DNA of 64,000 bases, from NCBI RefSeq assembly GCF_000787815.1, contig NZ_BBPO01000006.1, positions 78,719-142,718 of the forward strand, written 5' to 3'. The number at the start of each line of letters is the position of its first letter. The first letter of the stretch is position 1. This DNA comes from Streptacidiphilus neutrinimicus. Lineage in GTDB: Bacteria > Actinomycetota > Actinomycetes > Streptomycetales > Streptomycetaceae. Below are positions 8,262 through 18,071 of the stretch, one piece after another. A program made the position numbers and the translations under genes. Below the pieces are notes generated by a model. That model saw only the letters and a program-made list of their open reading frames with translations, did no database searches and was not told where the DNA came from.

Positions 8262-8597
8262 GTGAGCACCAAGTCGCACGCCACCCTCCGCTACAGCGCG
8301 ATGCGGGCCAGCATCTTCCTCGCCTGCTTCCTGATCGCCCTCGTGCTCGCGCACGTCGGCGTGCTGCCGGTGACGGCCGGCGCCTCCGGGGTCTTCCTGC
8401 TGCTGCTCATCGCGGGTCTGGTCTCCGCGCCGATCAGCTTCGTCGTGCTGAGCCGTCAGCGCGACGCGATGTCGGAGCAGATCACCGGCGGCATCGAGCG
8501 CCGCAAGGCGGACAAGCGGAGCATGGGCGCCCGCATCGCCGCGCAGAACGCCGCCGAGGACGCGCTGGACGACGCGGTCCGCGCCGAGCAGAAGTAA
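8262..8597 (+). CDS. DUF4229 membrane protein
   Basis: This small 111-aa protein has two hydrophobic segments (about residues 14-35 and 40-62) and a charged cytoplasmic tail rich in Arg, Lys, Ala and Glu (SRQRDAMSEQITGGIERRKADKR). It matches the actinobacterial DUF4229 family commonly found beside mqnE. Translation starts at GTG 8262. Function is unknown. It is separated from mqnE by 113 bases that probably hold its own promoter. Confidence 0.75.
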   Translation: MSTKSHATLRYSAMRASIFLACFLIALVLAHVGVLPVTAGASGVFLLLLIAGLVSAPISFVVLSRQRDAMSEQITGGIERRKADKRSMGARIAAQNAAEDALDDAVRAEQK

Positions 8598-8626
8598 CCC
8601 CGGCCTCTCTTGGACCAGGCCGGGCG

Positions 8627-9700
8627 GTGCGGGTGAGCAGGCGTCCGACCGGGCGTGACGTCGCCGAGCGCGCCGGGGTGTCCCAGGCCACCGTCTCGCT
8701 GGTCTTCTCCGGCTCCGGGACGGGCTCGGGCGCGGCCGCGCACCGGGTCTCCGAGGCCACGCGCGAGCGGGTGCTCGCCGCCGCCGCCGAGCTCGGCTAC
8801 GCGCCGCAGGCGGCCGGGCGCCAGCTGCGGCTCGGCCGCACCGGTCTGCTGCTGCTCGCGGTGCCGAACATCCTCGGCCCGTTCTTCGCCCGGGTGGTCG
8901 CGGGCGCGCAGACGGAGGCCGCGCAGGTCGGGTCCGCCGGGGCCGGCGATGGCGGCCTGTCCGTCGTCGTCTCCTCGGCCTGGGACCACGCCGCGCTGGC
9001 CCGCGCCGCCCGCGGCGGCCAGTACGACGGCCTGCTGATCTGCTCGCCCGACGACAGCCAGCTCGGCGGCGACCTCCCCGACGACGTCCCGGTCGTCTTC
9101 CTCGACGCCGACCCGGCCCTCAGCGCCGGTCACCCGCGCCGCCGCACCCAGGAGCTGGACGTCGGCACCGGCATGGCCGCCGCCGTGACGCACCTGCGCG
9201 CGCTCGGACACGAGCGGCTGGGACACCTGCGCTCGATTGAGTCGGCGCACACCTTCCGAGCTCGCCAGGCGGGCTTCGAGACCGCCGCGGCGGGCGCGCG
9301 CGTCGTCGAGGTCGGCGTCTCGGTGAACGGCGGCCTGGACGCCGCCCGGGCCGCCGCGCGGCTGCTGCTGGCCGACGCGCAGGACCGCCCTCGCGCCGTC
9401 GTCTGCGACGACGACGTGGTCGCCGCGGGCGTCTACCACGTCGCCGCCGAGTTGGGTCTGCGCATCCCCGAGGACCTGTCGGTCGTCGGCATCGACAACA
9501 TCGTCGCCGCGCCGCTCTTCTCACCCGCGCTCACCACCGTCGACCTGCCCGGCGAGCGCCTCGGCGCGGCGGGCGTGAGACTGCTCACCGCGCTCACCGC
9601 CCCCGCCGGGCCGGGAGCACGCTCGGGCGCGGGCGTGCGGCCGCCGGAGCCCGACCCGCTGCCGACGCATCTCGTCGTGCGCGGGTCCACCGGACGCTGA
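8627..9700 (+). CDS. LacI-family transcriptional regulator
   Basis: The N-terminal LacI HTH (TGRDVAERAGVSQATVSLVFSG) is followed by a hinge (YAPQAAGRQLRLGRTGLLLL) and a periplasmic-binding-like effector domain that includes VVCDDDVVAAGVYHVAAELG and IPEDLSVVGIDNI. GTG 8627 or GTG 8633 is the likely start because the HTH must be near the N-terminus; the longer open frame upstream overlaps the DUF4229 gene. No transporter or sugar enzyme is adjacent, so the effector cannot be guessed. Autoregulation is typical. Confidence 0.82.
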   Translation: MRVSRRPTGRDVAERAGVSQATVSLVFSGSGTGSGAAAHRVSEATRERVLAAAAELGYAPQAAGRQLRLGRTGLLLLAVPNILGPFFARVVAGAQTEAAQVGSAGAGDGGLSVVVSSAWDHAALARAARGGQYDGLLICSPDDSQLGGDLPDDVPVVFLDADPALSAGHPRRRTQELDVGTGMAAAVTHLRALGHERLGHLRSIESAHTFRARQAGFETAAAGARVVEVGVSVNGGLDAARAAARLLLADAQDRPRAVVCDDDVVAAGVYHVAAELGLRIPEDLSVVGIDNIVAAPLFSPALTTVDLPGERLGAAGVRLLTALTAPAGPGARSGAGVRPPEPDPLPTHLVVRGSTGR

Positions 9701-9741
9701 CCCGGGGCGGACGGGGGACGGGCGGGGGATAGGCTGAACGT

Positions 9742-9828
9742 GTGGATCCCAAGACCAGAACGCGCATCGTCACCGGTGCCTTGGTGCTGCTCCTGATCGC
9801 CGTGGTGATCGGCGCGGCCCTGCGCTAG
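9742..9828 (+). CDS. 28-residue single-span membrane peptide (candidate)
   Basis: A short frame starts at GTG 9742 and reads VDPKTRTRIVTG followed by a strongly hydrophobic helix (ALVLLLIAVVIGAALR) and a stop. A purine-rich stretch (gggggatagg) lies about 8 bases upstream. The layout of charged N-terminus plus one transmembrane helix recalls small conserved peptides in Streptomyces, but I cannot confirm conservation. It could be chance, given its length. Confidence 0.45.
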   Translation: MDPKTRTRIVTGALVLLLIAVVIGAALR

Positions 9829-9935
9829 CCATGTGGGTGATAACCGTTCGGATCTCTCGCGTTGCCGAGGGTGACGAGCGGGGCGAAGTTTGAGCGTGTC
9901 CGACCAACCCCTTTTGAGTTAGGGAAGTCACGCTC

Positions 9936-10508
9936 ATGCATGTCAGTCGCGTCCACTCCGTGATCGCCGGTGCCACGCTCGCCGCCGTCCTGGCGGGCAG
10001 CTCGCTCGTGGCGACAGCGGAAGCCGCACCCAAGCCCGCCGACAGCTCGACCCAGCACGTGGCCCAGCCCGGCGCCGTGCTGCCTGCGGCCGACCCCTCC
10101 ACCGTGCTGACGGTGCTCGGCAACCTCGGCGCCGTGCAGAACGCCATCGCTCAGCTCACCGCGCTGGCCCAGGCCAAGCCGGCACCCAGTGCCGCCGAGG
10201 TCCAGGCTGCGGCGGCCAAGGTCACCGCGGCCATCACCGACCTGCAGAAGTCCATTCCCACGAAGGTGCCGGTGGTCGGCCGCGACACCCCCGCTGCGGC
10301 GCCGACGGACGCGATCGGCGACGCGCTGACGAAGCTTCAGGGCGACGTCACCAGCCTGGTGTCCGCGCTGACGGCGGTGCCGGCGGATCTGACCAAGGTC
10401 ACGGCGGCGCTGACGGCGATCGTCGCCGACCTGCTGGCCGTGGTCACCCAGACCGTCGCGAGCCTCGGGCTGAGCCTGCCCGTGCCGCTGCCGGTGACGC
10501 AGCACTGA
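9936..10508 (+). CDS. Secreted helical protein, unknown function
   Basis: This 190-aa protein has a clear Sec signal peptide (HVSRVHSVIAGATLAAVLAG, cleavage near AEAA-PKP at about 31). The mature part is Ala-, Thr- and Val-rich with amphipathic helices (LTALAQAKPAPSAAEVQ; DALTKLQGDVTSLVSALTAV) and no cysteine. ATG 9936 follows an AGGGAAG ribosome site by 8 bases. I recognise no domain. It may be a small extracellular or wall-associated structural protein. It is followed directly by a strong hairpin. Confidence 0.65.
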   Translation: MHVSRVHSVIAGATLAAVLAGSSLVATAEAAPKPADSSTQHVAQPGAVLPAADPSTVLTVLGNLGAVQNAIAQLTALAQAKPAPSAAEVQAAAAKVTAAITDLQKSIPTKVPVVGRDTPAAAPTDAIGDALTKLQGDVTSLVSALTAVPADLTKVTAALTAIVADLLAVVTQTVASLGLSLPVPLPVTQH

Positions 10509-10516
10509 TCCGGTGA

Positions 10517-10558
10517 ACGCGCGAAGGGGCGGGCCTGGCGGCCCGCCCCTTCGCGCGT
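10517..10558. terminator. Strong bidirectional hairpin terminator
   Basis: An 18-bp perfect stem (10517-10534 with 10541-10558) closes a 6-base loop. It lies between the convergent secreted-protein gene and serC, 15 bases from the serC stop. There is no T-run, as is usual for high-GC actinobacterial terminators. It can serve both strands. Confidence 0.85.
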
Positions 10559-10573
10559 GTCGTGCGCGTCCGG

Positions 10574-11764
<1,191 letters not shown>

Positions 11765-11766
11765 TC

Positions 11767-11807
11767 AGGGGCGCAGGGAACCGAAGGGAACAGTTCCTCG
11801 CGCCCCC
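11767..11807. terminator. Hairpin built from the dispersed-repeat arms
   Basis: The arm aggggcgcagggaac pairs with gttcctcgcgcccc around a short loop. The sequence matches the outer arms of the intergenic element at 50935-51036 but lacks the inner core. It sits 38 bases beyond the citrate synthase stop, so it probably ends that transcript. It is a solo-arm derivative of the repeat family. Confidence 0.6.
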
Positions 11808-11844
11808 GTGGACGGGGGGTGAACCCCGGGTGGGTACGGGTCCG

Positions 11845-12945
11845 TCACTTGGAGATGGACTCGTAGCCCTCGATCGTGGTGACGCTGCGGGACGCCGGGC
11901 CGATGTAGCGCGCGGAGGGACGGACCAGACGGCCGGTGCGCTTCTGCTCCAGGATGTGCGCCGACCAACCCGCGGTGCGGGCGCAGGTGAACATCGAGGT
12001 GAACATGTGCGCCGGGACCTCGGCGAAGTCCAGGACGATGGCCGCCCAGAACTCGACGTTGGTGGCCAGGACGCGGTCGGGGCGACGCGCGTGCAGCTCC
12101 TCCAGGGCCGCCTTCTCCAGCGCGGCGGCGACCTCGAAGCGCGGAGCGTCCAGCTCCTGGGCGGTGCGGCGCAGCACGCGGGCGCGCGGGTCCTCGGCGC
12201 GGTAGACGCGGTGGCCGAAGCCCATCAGGCGCTCGCCCTTGTCGAGGGCGTTCTTGACGTAGGCGACGGCGTCGCCGCTGCGCTCGATGTCCTCGATCAT
12301 GCCCAGCACGCGGGACGGCGCACCGCCGTGCAGCGGGCCGGACATGGCGCCGACGGCGCCGGACAGGGCGGCGGCCACGTCCGCGCCGGTGGAGGCGATG
12401 ACGCGGGCGGTGAACGTGGAGGCGTTCATGCCGTGCTCGGCCGCGGAGGTCCAGTACGCGTCGACGGCCTTGACGTGCTTCGGGTCGGGCTCGCCGCGCC
12501 AGCGGATCATGAAGCGCTCGACGATGGTCTCGGCCTTGTCGATCTCGCTCTGCGGGACCATCGGCAGGCCCTGGCCGCGGGCGGACTGGGCCACGTAGGA
12601 GAGGGCCATGACCGCGGCGCGGGCGAGGTCGTCACGGGCCTGGTCGGCGCTGATGTCGAGCAGCGGGCGAAGGCCCCACACCGGCGCGAGCATGGCCAGC
12701 GCGGACTGCACGTCGACGCGGATGTCGCCGGAGTGGACCGGGATCGGGAAGGGCTCCGCCGGGGGCAGGCCCGGGTTGAACTTGCCGTCGACCAGCAGGC
12801 CCCAGGTGTTGCCGAAGGAGACGTGCCCGACGAGCTCCTCGATGTCGACACCGCGGTAGCGGAGGGAGCCGCCCTCCTTGTCGGGTTCGGCGATCTCCGT
12901 CTCGAACGCAACGACTCCTTCGAGTCCGGGTACGAAGTCGGACAT
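11845..12945 (-). CDS. Citrate synthase 2
   Basis: This 366-aa protein has the citrate synthase active-site set: SAAEHGMNAST (His), GFGHRVYRAEDPRARVLR (His) and LDFAEVPAHMFT (Asp region). It condenses oxaloacetate and acetyl-CoA to citrate. The length and the MSDFVPGLEGVVAFETEI start match the shorter second citrate synthase of Streptomyces rather than the roughly 430-aa main enzyme. It is divergent from pdxH across a 397-bp gap with an 18-bp palindrome. 2-Methylcitrate synthase activity is a possible alternative. Confidence 0.85.
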   Translation of the reverse strand: MSDFVPGLEGVVAFETEIAEPDKEGGSLRYRGVDIEELVGHVSFGNTWGLLVDGKFNPGLPPAEPFPIPVHSGDIRVDVQSALAMLAPVWGLRPLLDISADQARDDLARAAVMALSYVAQSARGQGLPMVPQSEIDKAETIVERFMIRWRGEPDPKHVKAVDAYWTSAAEHGMNASTFTARVIASTGADVAAALSGAVGAMSGPLHGGAPSRVLGMIEDIERSGDAVAYVKNALDKGERLMGFGHRVYRAEDPRARVLRRTAQELDAPRFEVAAALEKAALEELHARRPDRVLATNVEFWAAIVLDFAEVPAHMFTSMFTCARTAGWSAHILEQKRTGRLVRPSARYIGPASRSVTTIEGYESISK

Positions 12946-13342
12946 CAGGCGGCTCCTCGGATCGGTTCTGACCGGTCGGTTCTGACTGGTCGGATCGGCG
13001 GAAGGCTTGGTGGTGTGGCCAAGTCGTCTCTGTTTTTGTGGCCGCGCGGTTGCGCGGGTGACGGTGCGGCGCGCGTGGCACGCGGTGTCAGCCTCTCAGG
13101 CACTGGGTGCATCGCGCCAGATCCCACGTCGGTGATGCCCTGCACACGCGTCGTATTCACCTGTTGCTGCCGGCTTCGTCGACGGAGCGCGGCAACGATA
13201 CTCTCTCGACGTCGAGAGAATCCACGCTCGTCCCGGTGCGTCCCGCCGTACCGCGCGGATGACGCGCCGGCCGCCTGGTTGTCGGACGATCTTCCCGGTA
13301 CGTTCAGCCCGGCTGTCCGGCTCGGACTGGGATGATGGCGAC
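12946..13342. other. Divergent promoter region of citrate synthase and pdxH
   Basis: This 397-bp gap has no convincing gene. Near 12960-13010 are repeated tggtcgg/ccggtcgg motifs (tctgaccggtcggttctgactggtcgg). A tract near 13030 (gtctctgtttttgtggcc) is locally AT-rich, consistent with a promoter. An 18-bp palindrome is listed separately. No riboswitch-like fold was recognised. Confidence 0.5.
13202..13219. promoter_or_regulatory. 18-bp perfect palindrome, candidate operator
   Basis: The sequence tctctcgacgtcgagaga is exactly self-complementary. It lies 124 bases before the pdxH start and 257 before the citrate synthase start, just after an AT-rich gatact (13196-13202). An even, gap-free palindrome suits a dimeric repressor such as a MarR or GntR protein. 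The cognate regulator is unknown. Confidence 0.55.
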
Positions 13343-14050
13343 GTGCACGCATCGGATGCTCCTCTCGCGCCGGACCACGGACCCCTCGCGCCGCTCGGCC
13401 ACGTCGACCCCGCGGACATGCGCCGCCAGTACCGGGCCGAGGGCCTGCTGGAGGCGGAGCTCGCCGCGGACCCGGTCCAGCAGTTCACCCGCTGGTTCGT
13501 CGACGCGCAGCACGCCGGCATCGACGAGCCGAACGCGATGATCGTCTCCACGGTGGACCGGGCCGGCCGGCCCAGCATGCGCACCGTGCTGCTGAAGGGC
13601 TACGACGAGCGCGGCTTCGTCTTCTACACGAACTACGAAAGCCGCAAGGGCCGCGAGATCGCGGACAACCCGCACGTCGCGCTGCTCTTCCCGTGGCACC
13701 CGATCGCGCGCCAGGTGATCGTCACCGGCACCGCGACCCGGGTCGGCCGCGACGAGACGGCCGGGTACTTCCGCTCCCGCCCGCACGGCTCCCAGCTCGG
13801 CGCCTGGGCCAGCGCCCAGTCCCAGCCGGTCGCCTCCCGCGAGGAGCTGGAACGCCGCTACGCGGACCTCGCCACCCGCTACCCGGAGGGCGAGGGCGTC
13901 CCCGTTCCGCCGTTCTGGGGCGGCTTCCGGGTCTCCCCGACCTCCGTCGAGTTCTGGCAGGGCCGCGAGAACCGCCTGCACGACCGTCTGCGCTTCGACG
14001 CCGACCCCACCGCCCCGACCGGCTGGCGGGTGGACCGGCTCTGCCCCTGA
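13343..14050 (+). CDS. pdxH: Pyridoxine/pyridoxamine 5'-phosphate oxidase
   Basis: This 235-aa FMN enzyme has the PdxH signatures [66 protein letters not shown] and the C-terminal [16 protein letters not shown] with WRVDRLCP. It oxidises PNP or PMP to PLP. GTG 13343 is chosen because upstream codons show no family similarity. The neighbouring citrate synthase is transcribed divergently. Confidence 0.93.
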   Translation: MHASDAPLAPDHGPLAPLGHVDPADMRRQYRAEGLLEAELAADPVQQFTRWFVDAQHAGIDEPNAMIVSTVDRAGRPSMRTVLLKGYDERGFVFYTNYESRKGREIADNPHVALLFPWHPIARQVIVTGTATRVGRDETAGYFRSRPHGSQLGAWASAQSQPVASREELERRYADLATRYPEGEGVPVPPFWGGFRVSPTSVEFWQGRENRLHDRLRFDADPTAPTGWRVDRLCP

Positions 14051-14465
14051 GCCTCCCCATCGGGCGCCTCCCGGCGGCCGCTGTGCGCGCCAGGGTGTGC
14101 GCCCCCTGCGACGGTCGTGCGCCGGAGTCTCCACTGATGCGGACGGGTGATGAGAAAACCTACGACAGCTGGAGTAGGCGCTGACTCGCACGAGTGATTC
14201 CTCGACATCGCCTTTTTGCAGTCGTCAGGGTGAGGGCATTGCCCATGACCTGCGCCGTTGGGCGGTGGTGGGCGCGCGGGGCCGGGGTGCCGCCCGCCCG
14301 GCGATTACGTGAATCTTCCGTGGAGGGGTAAGTTTCCGCGCGGGTGGATGGTTTGCCGTACGGTTCCTGGCTCTTGGCGATGCAGACCATCGAACGGGGC
14401 GAGGAGAAGGCCGCCTGGCAGCCAACTGCCCGGTCACCGTTCCCTTCAAACCCAAGGGGTCCTCA
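14051..14465. other. Intergenic region upstream of the Fxs cassette
   Basis: I see no supported gene in these 415 bases. The part around 14150-14225 is AT-richer than its surroundings and 14305-14360 (cgattacgtgaatcttccg, then ggaggggtaag) looks promoter-like. A clear ribosome site (aagggg, 14454-14459) precedes the precursor ATG. No defined operator or terminator stood out after pdxH. Confidence 0.4.
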
Positions 14466-14660
14466 ATGTCCGCATCCCGCGACACCAAGTCCCAGGCCAC
14501 AGAGGCGGATTCGTCCGTCGCCGAGGGCCAGGGCACCCGTCCCGCCCCGGTCCGGCTCGCCAGGCGGGGTGATGCCGCGCACAGCATGATGCTGAGCCGC
14601 GTGCTGCCCGACAGCGGCGTCTCCCGGCTGGACGTGGCAGCCTTCAACTCCTCGATCTGA
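14466..14660 (+). CDS. fxsA: FxSxx-COOH cyclophane peptide precursor (FxsA)
   Basis: This 64-aa peptide ends exactly in FNSSI, the F-x-S-x-x-COOH terminus that defines the family (F60, S62). The leader has a charged N-terminal part and the patch [31 protein letters not shown]. In characterised members the radical SAM partner links the Phe ring to the Ser beta-carbon, giving a three-residue cyclophane. The gene has a good ribosome site (aagggg, 6 bases before ATG) and lies 40 bases before the maturase. Bioactivity of the mature product is not established. Confidence 0.88.
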   Translation: MSASRDTKSQATEADSSVAEGQGTRPAPVRLARRGDAAHSMMLSRVLPDSGVSRLDVAAFNSSI

Positions 14661-14700
14661 CGAGGCGCAGAGGCTGTCTGTCTGTAGACAAAAAACTACC

Positions 14701-17145
14701 ATGGATCTCAACCGTTCTGTCACCACGCCGTTCAGACAGTTCGTCATCAAACTCGAAAGTCGATGCGATCTGTCGTGCGACCACTGCTACGTGTACGAGC
14801 ACGCCGACACGAGTTGGCGCGGGCGCCCCACGGTGCCGCCCGACGAGGTCCTCGTGCGGACGGCCGGCAGGATCGCGGAGCACGCGCGGGAACACCGGTT
14901 GGCGCGGGTCCATGTGGTGCTCCACGGCGGAGAGCCTCTGTTGGCTGGGCCGGTCCGGTTGCGGCGTGCCGCGCAGGTGCTGCACGACGCCCTGCGCGGG
15001 GTGTGCGAGCTGGATCTGAGGATCCACACCAACGCGGTGACCCTCGACGAGCGGTTCCTTGAGATCTTCGACCAGTACGACGTGAAGGTCGGCGTGTCCC
15101 TCGACGGGGACCGCGCCGCCAACGATCTGCACCGCCGTTATGCGAACGGCCGTAGCAGCTACGACCGGGTGGTCCGGGCGGTCGACCTGCTCCGCCTGCC
15201 CCGCTGGCGCCATCTCTACGCCGGCCTGCTCTGCACCGTCGACGTGCGCAGCGACCCCGTCGCCGTCTACGACGCCCTGGTGGCGCTCGAACCGCCCCGC
15301 ATCGACTTCCTGCTGCCCCACGCCACCTGGGACGAGCCCCCGCTGCGGCCCGAAGGCCCCGGCACGACCCCGTACGCCGACTGGCTCTGGCGCGTCTACG
15401 AGCGCTGGAACGCCCAGGACCGACCGGTGCCGGTCCGGATGTTCGACTCGCTGCACCGGACGCTGCGCGGCCTGAGCAGCCTGACCGAGTCCCTCGGCCT
15501 CGCCCCCGCCGACCTCGTCGTCGTCGAGACGGACGGCACCCTGGAACAGGCCGATTCGCTGAAGACCGCCTACGACGGCGCGGCCGCGACCGGCTTCGAC
15601 GTGTTCCGCCATGACTTCGACACCGCGGCCCGTCACCCGGGCATGATCGACCGTCAGCAGGGCCTGGCGGGGCTGAGCGCCCAGTGCCGCGCCTGCCCCG
15701 TGGTGGAGTCCTGCGGCGGCGGCCTCTACGCGCACCGCTACCGCAGCCCGCAGGGCGGCTTCCACGCACCCGACGGCGGCTTCGACCACCCCAGCGTCTT
15801 CTGCCCCGACCTCCTCTCCCTGATCACCGCCGTGCGCGACGCCCAGGACGCGTCCGCAGGCGGCTCCGCCCCCAAGGAGCAACGCCCCATGGCAACCGGC
15901 CTGCTGTCGGACCGGCACTTCGACGAGCTGGCCTCGGGGTACGGCAGTGCCGACGCCGTCGCGGTGCTGGCCGAGGCCCAGGTGGAGCTGAACCGCGCGC
16001 TGCTCGACCAGGTCGCCGAGGCCTGGGCGGCGGCGCCCGAGGCTGAGCTGCCGTACGGGGAGGCGTGGGAGCTGATCGCCCGCCTCGACGAGAGCGCCCC
16101 GCAGGCGCTGGACCGCGCTTTGGCCCACCCGTTCACCCGCTCCTGGGCGCTGGAGTGCCTCCGGCGGTCGGGGCCCGCCGCCGAGCGCTTCGGCGGTGTC
16201 GCCGAACTCGCGGCCGCGGCGGCGCTGTTCGCCGGCCGCGAGGAGAAGCTGACGCTGCCCGTTCGCCCCGGTGGCGAGCTCCGGCTGCCGGGACACGGGG
16301 TGCTGACGGCGGTCGGGGGCCGCTCCGCCCTCGTCGCGACCGAGCACGGCAGGTTCGCGGCCGAGACGGCCCAGGAGCGGGTCGAGGTCCGGCTGCGGGC
16401 GCCCGGGCACGAGCCCCGCTGGCGCCCGGTCCGGCCGGTGTCGGGCCCCGCGACCGCCCGGGATGTCGCGGCGCGGGCCGACACGCAGGGCTGGCTGCTG
16501 CGGCTCGACGACACCGATCCGCAGCGCCGCGCCCACCACTGGACCCCGGCCGAGCCGATGGACGACGCGGAGGCGGCGCGCTGGGAGGCGGAGCTGGCCG
16601 GCGCCTGGCGGCTGGTCGACGAGACCCTCCCCGGCTACGCGCCCGGTCTGCGGGCTGGTCTCGGCACGGTCGTGCCGCTGCGGCCCGCCGCCGACGGCAG
16701 CTACGTCAGCGGCGCCGCGCGCGACCTGTTCGGCACCGTCGGCATCGCCCGGCCGGGTGCGGAGGAGTTGCTCGCACTGCTGCTGATCCACGAGTTCCAG
16801 CACGTCAAGCTCGGCGCGGTCTTCGACGTCGAGGACTTGTTCGACCGTGCTGACACCAGGACTTTCGACGCCCCCTGGCGGCCCGACCCGCGCCCCTTCG
16901 AGGGGCTGTTCCAGGGCGCCTACGCGCACATCGCCGTGGTGGAGTTCTGGCGCTCGCGGTGGCGGGCGACCGGCTCGAAGGAGGCTCGAGCCGAGTACAC
17001 ACGTTGGCTCGACCACACCTTTCGCGCCATCGGGGTCATGACGGACTCTGGAGCCCTGACCGAACGCGGCCGCCGCTTCGTGGCGGGGATGCGGGCCACC
17101 GTCGAGCCATGGGTCCGCGAGGCCGCCACAGGCGAGGAGGGCTGA
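14701..17145 (+). CDS. fxsB: FxsB radical SAM/SPASM maturase with HExxH extension
   Basis: This is an 814-aa two-part protein. Residues 1-about 390: radical SAM core with C22xxxC26xxC29 ([16 protein letters not shown]) binding the SAM 4Fe-4S cluster, and a SPASM-type cysteine set C329, C332, C338 and C368. Residues about 400-814: a second domain related to the HExxH-containing peptide-modification family, here with an intact HEFQH at 697-701 and [12 protein letters not shown] after it. The first part is expected to install the Phe-Ser crosslink on FxsA. No Shine-Dalgarno precedes ATG 14701; the short gap holds a tgtctgtctgtagaca near-palindrome. The stop overlaps the next start. Confidence 0.88.
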   Translation: MDLNRSVTTPFRQFVIKLESRCDLSCDHCYVYEHADTSWRGRPTVPPDEVLVRTAGRIAEHAREHRLARVHVVLHGGEPLLAGPVRLRRAAQVLHDALRGVCELDLRIHTNAVTLDERFLEIFDQYDVKVGVSLDGDRAANDLHRRYANGRSSYDRVVRAVDLLRLPRWRHLYAGLLCTVDVRSDPVAVYDALVALEPPRIDFLLPHATWDEPPLRPEGPGTTPYADWLWRVYERWNAQDRPVPVRMFDSLHRTLRGLSSLTESLGLAPADLVVVETDGTLEQADSLKTAYDGAAATGFDVFRHDFDTAARHPGMIDRQQGLAGLSAQCRACPVVESCGGGLYAHRYRSPQGGFHAPDGGFDHPSVFCPDLLSLITAVRDAQDASAGGSAPKEQRPMATGLLSDRHFDELASGYGSADAVAVLAEAQVELNRALLDQVAEAWAAAPEAELPYGEAWELIARLDESAPQALDRALAHPFTRSWALECLRRSGPAAERFGGVAELAAAAALFAGREEKLTLPVRPGGELRLPGHGVLTAVGGRSALVATEHGRFAAETAQERVEVRLRAPGHEPRWRPVRPVSGPATARDVAARADTQGWLLRLDDTDPQRRAHHWTPAEPMDDAEAARWEAELAGAWRLVDETLPGYAPGLRAGLGTVVPLRPAADGSYVSGAARDLFGTVGIARPGAEELLALLLIHEFQHVKLGAVFDVEDLFDRADTRTFDAPWRPDPRPFEGLFQGAYAHIAVVEFWRSRWRATGSKEARAEYTRWLDHTFRAIGVMTDSGALTERGRRFVAGMRATVEPWVREAATGEEG

Positions 17146-17996
17146 TGGCGGACCGCGGCGGCCGGGTGGACGTCCAAGCGTGGCGAGGCCTGCTCGGGGC
17201 CCTGGGTCGGCCGCCGGGTGGCGTCCTCCTGGTCCAGGCGTCGCTGCACCGCCTCGGGCCGGTCGCGGGCGAGGAGGACGATCCGCAGGGCCGGGCCGGC
17301 GTGGTCGCGCGGGCGCTCCGCGAGGCGCTCGGGGAGGACGGCACGCTGGTCGCCTACACCGCGACCCCGGAGAACTCGCAGACCTCCCGGCTCTACCGGG
17401 AGGCCACGGCGGGGCTCAGTGCGGCCAAGCTGGAGATTTACCACGAGCGCATGCCCGCGTTCGACCCCGTCCGGACGCCGAGCTCGCCCACCGTGGGCCG
17501 GCTCTCCGAGGCGATCCGGTTGCTGCCGGGCGCGCGGCGCAGCGCGCACCCGCAGACCTCCTTCGCCGCGGTCGGCCCGCTGGCGGAGGAGATCACCGGC
17601 GAGCACCCGCTGGCGCAGCACCTGGGCTGGGACTCGCCGCTGGGCCGGTTGTACGGCTGCGGCGCCCAGGCGCTGCTCATCGGCACCGGCGCGCGCAGCT
17701 TCACCCCGTTCCACCTGCTGGACTACCGCCTGGACGCGCCCGTGCAGACCTACCGGGCCAAGCGTCTCGACCGGGCGGGCCGGCCCTACTGGCACGCGTT
17801 CCAGGGGGTGTCCCTGGACGACCTGCACTTTCCCGAGCTCGGCCGCCGGGTCCTGGCGCTGGGCCGCGCGGCGGAGCCGCCGCTGCGGATCCCCCGGGCG
17901 CCGATCGGCGGGACCAGCGTCGCCCTGGTGCCCATCCGTGCCGTCGTGGACCTCGCGGCCAAGGTGGCCGTCCGTGCGACGGGCGTTGCCGGCTGA
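17145..17996 (+). CDS. AAC(3)-family N-acetyltransferase in Fxs cassette
   Basis: This 283-aa protein of the aminoglycoside N(3)-acetyltransferase fold has the family motif RSAHPQTSFAAVG with the conserved His, GWDSPLGRLYGCGAQALLIGTG and HLLDYRLDAP. ATG 17145 shares its A with the fxsB stop (TGATG), so it is coupled. Homologues are recurrent neighbours of FxSxx-COOH genes. A role in acetylating the peptide or another cassette product is more plausible than drug resistance, but this is inference. Confidence 0.78.
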   Translation: MADRGGRVDVQAWRGLLGALGRPPGGVLLVQASLHRLGPVAGEEDDPQGRAGVVARALREALGEDGTLVAYTATPENSQTSRLYREATAGLSAAKLEIYHERMPAFDPVRTPSSPTVGRLSEAIRLLPGARRSAHPQTSFAAVGPLAEEITGEHPLAQHLGWDSPLGRLYGCGAQALLIGTGARSFTPFHLLDYRLDAPVQTYRAKRLDRAGRPYWHAFQGVSLDDLHFPELGRRVLALGRAAEPPLRIPRAPIGGTSVALVPIRAVVDLAAKVAVRATGVAG

Positions 17997-18071
17997 CGGT
18001 GTTGACGGACCATCAAGCGGCGCGGTTCCATCATTTCTACAGCACGGGCAACATCGTTCGGGGGTGCGCGC

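Noticed and set aside
14644..17016. 790-codon minus-strand frame opposite fxsB
   Set aside because: fxsB has clear radical SAM and HExxH motifs on the plus strand; the antisense product shows no motif and no ribosome site.
17145..17996. Aminoglycoside resistance gene
   Set aside because: Although AAC(3)-like, it is embedded and coupled in the Fxs cassette, so resistance is not the likely role.
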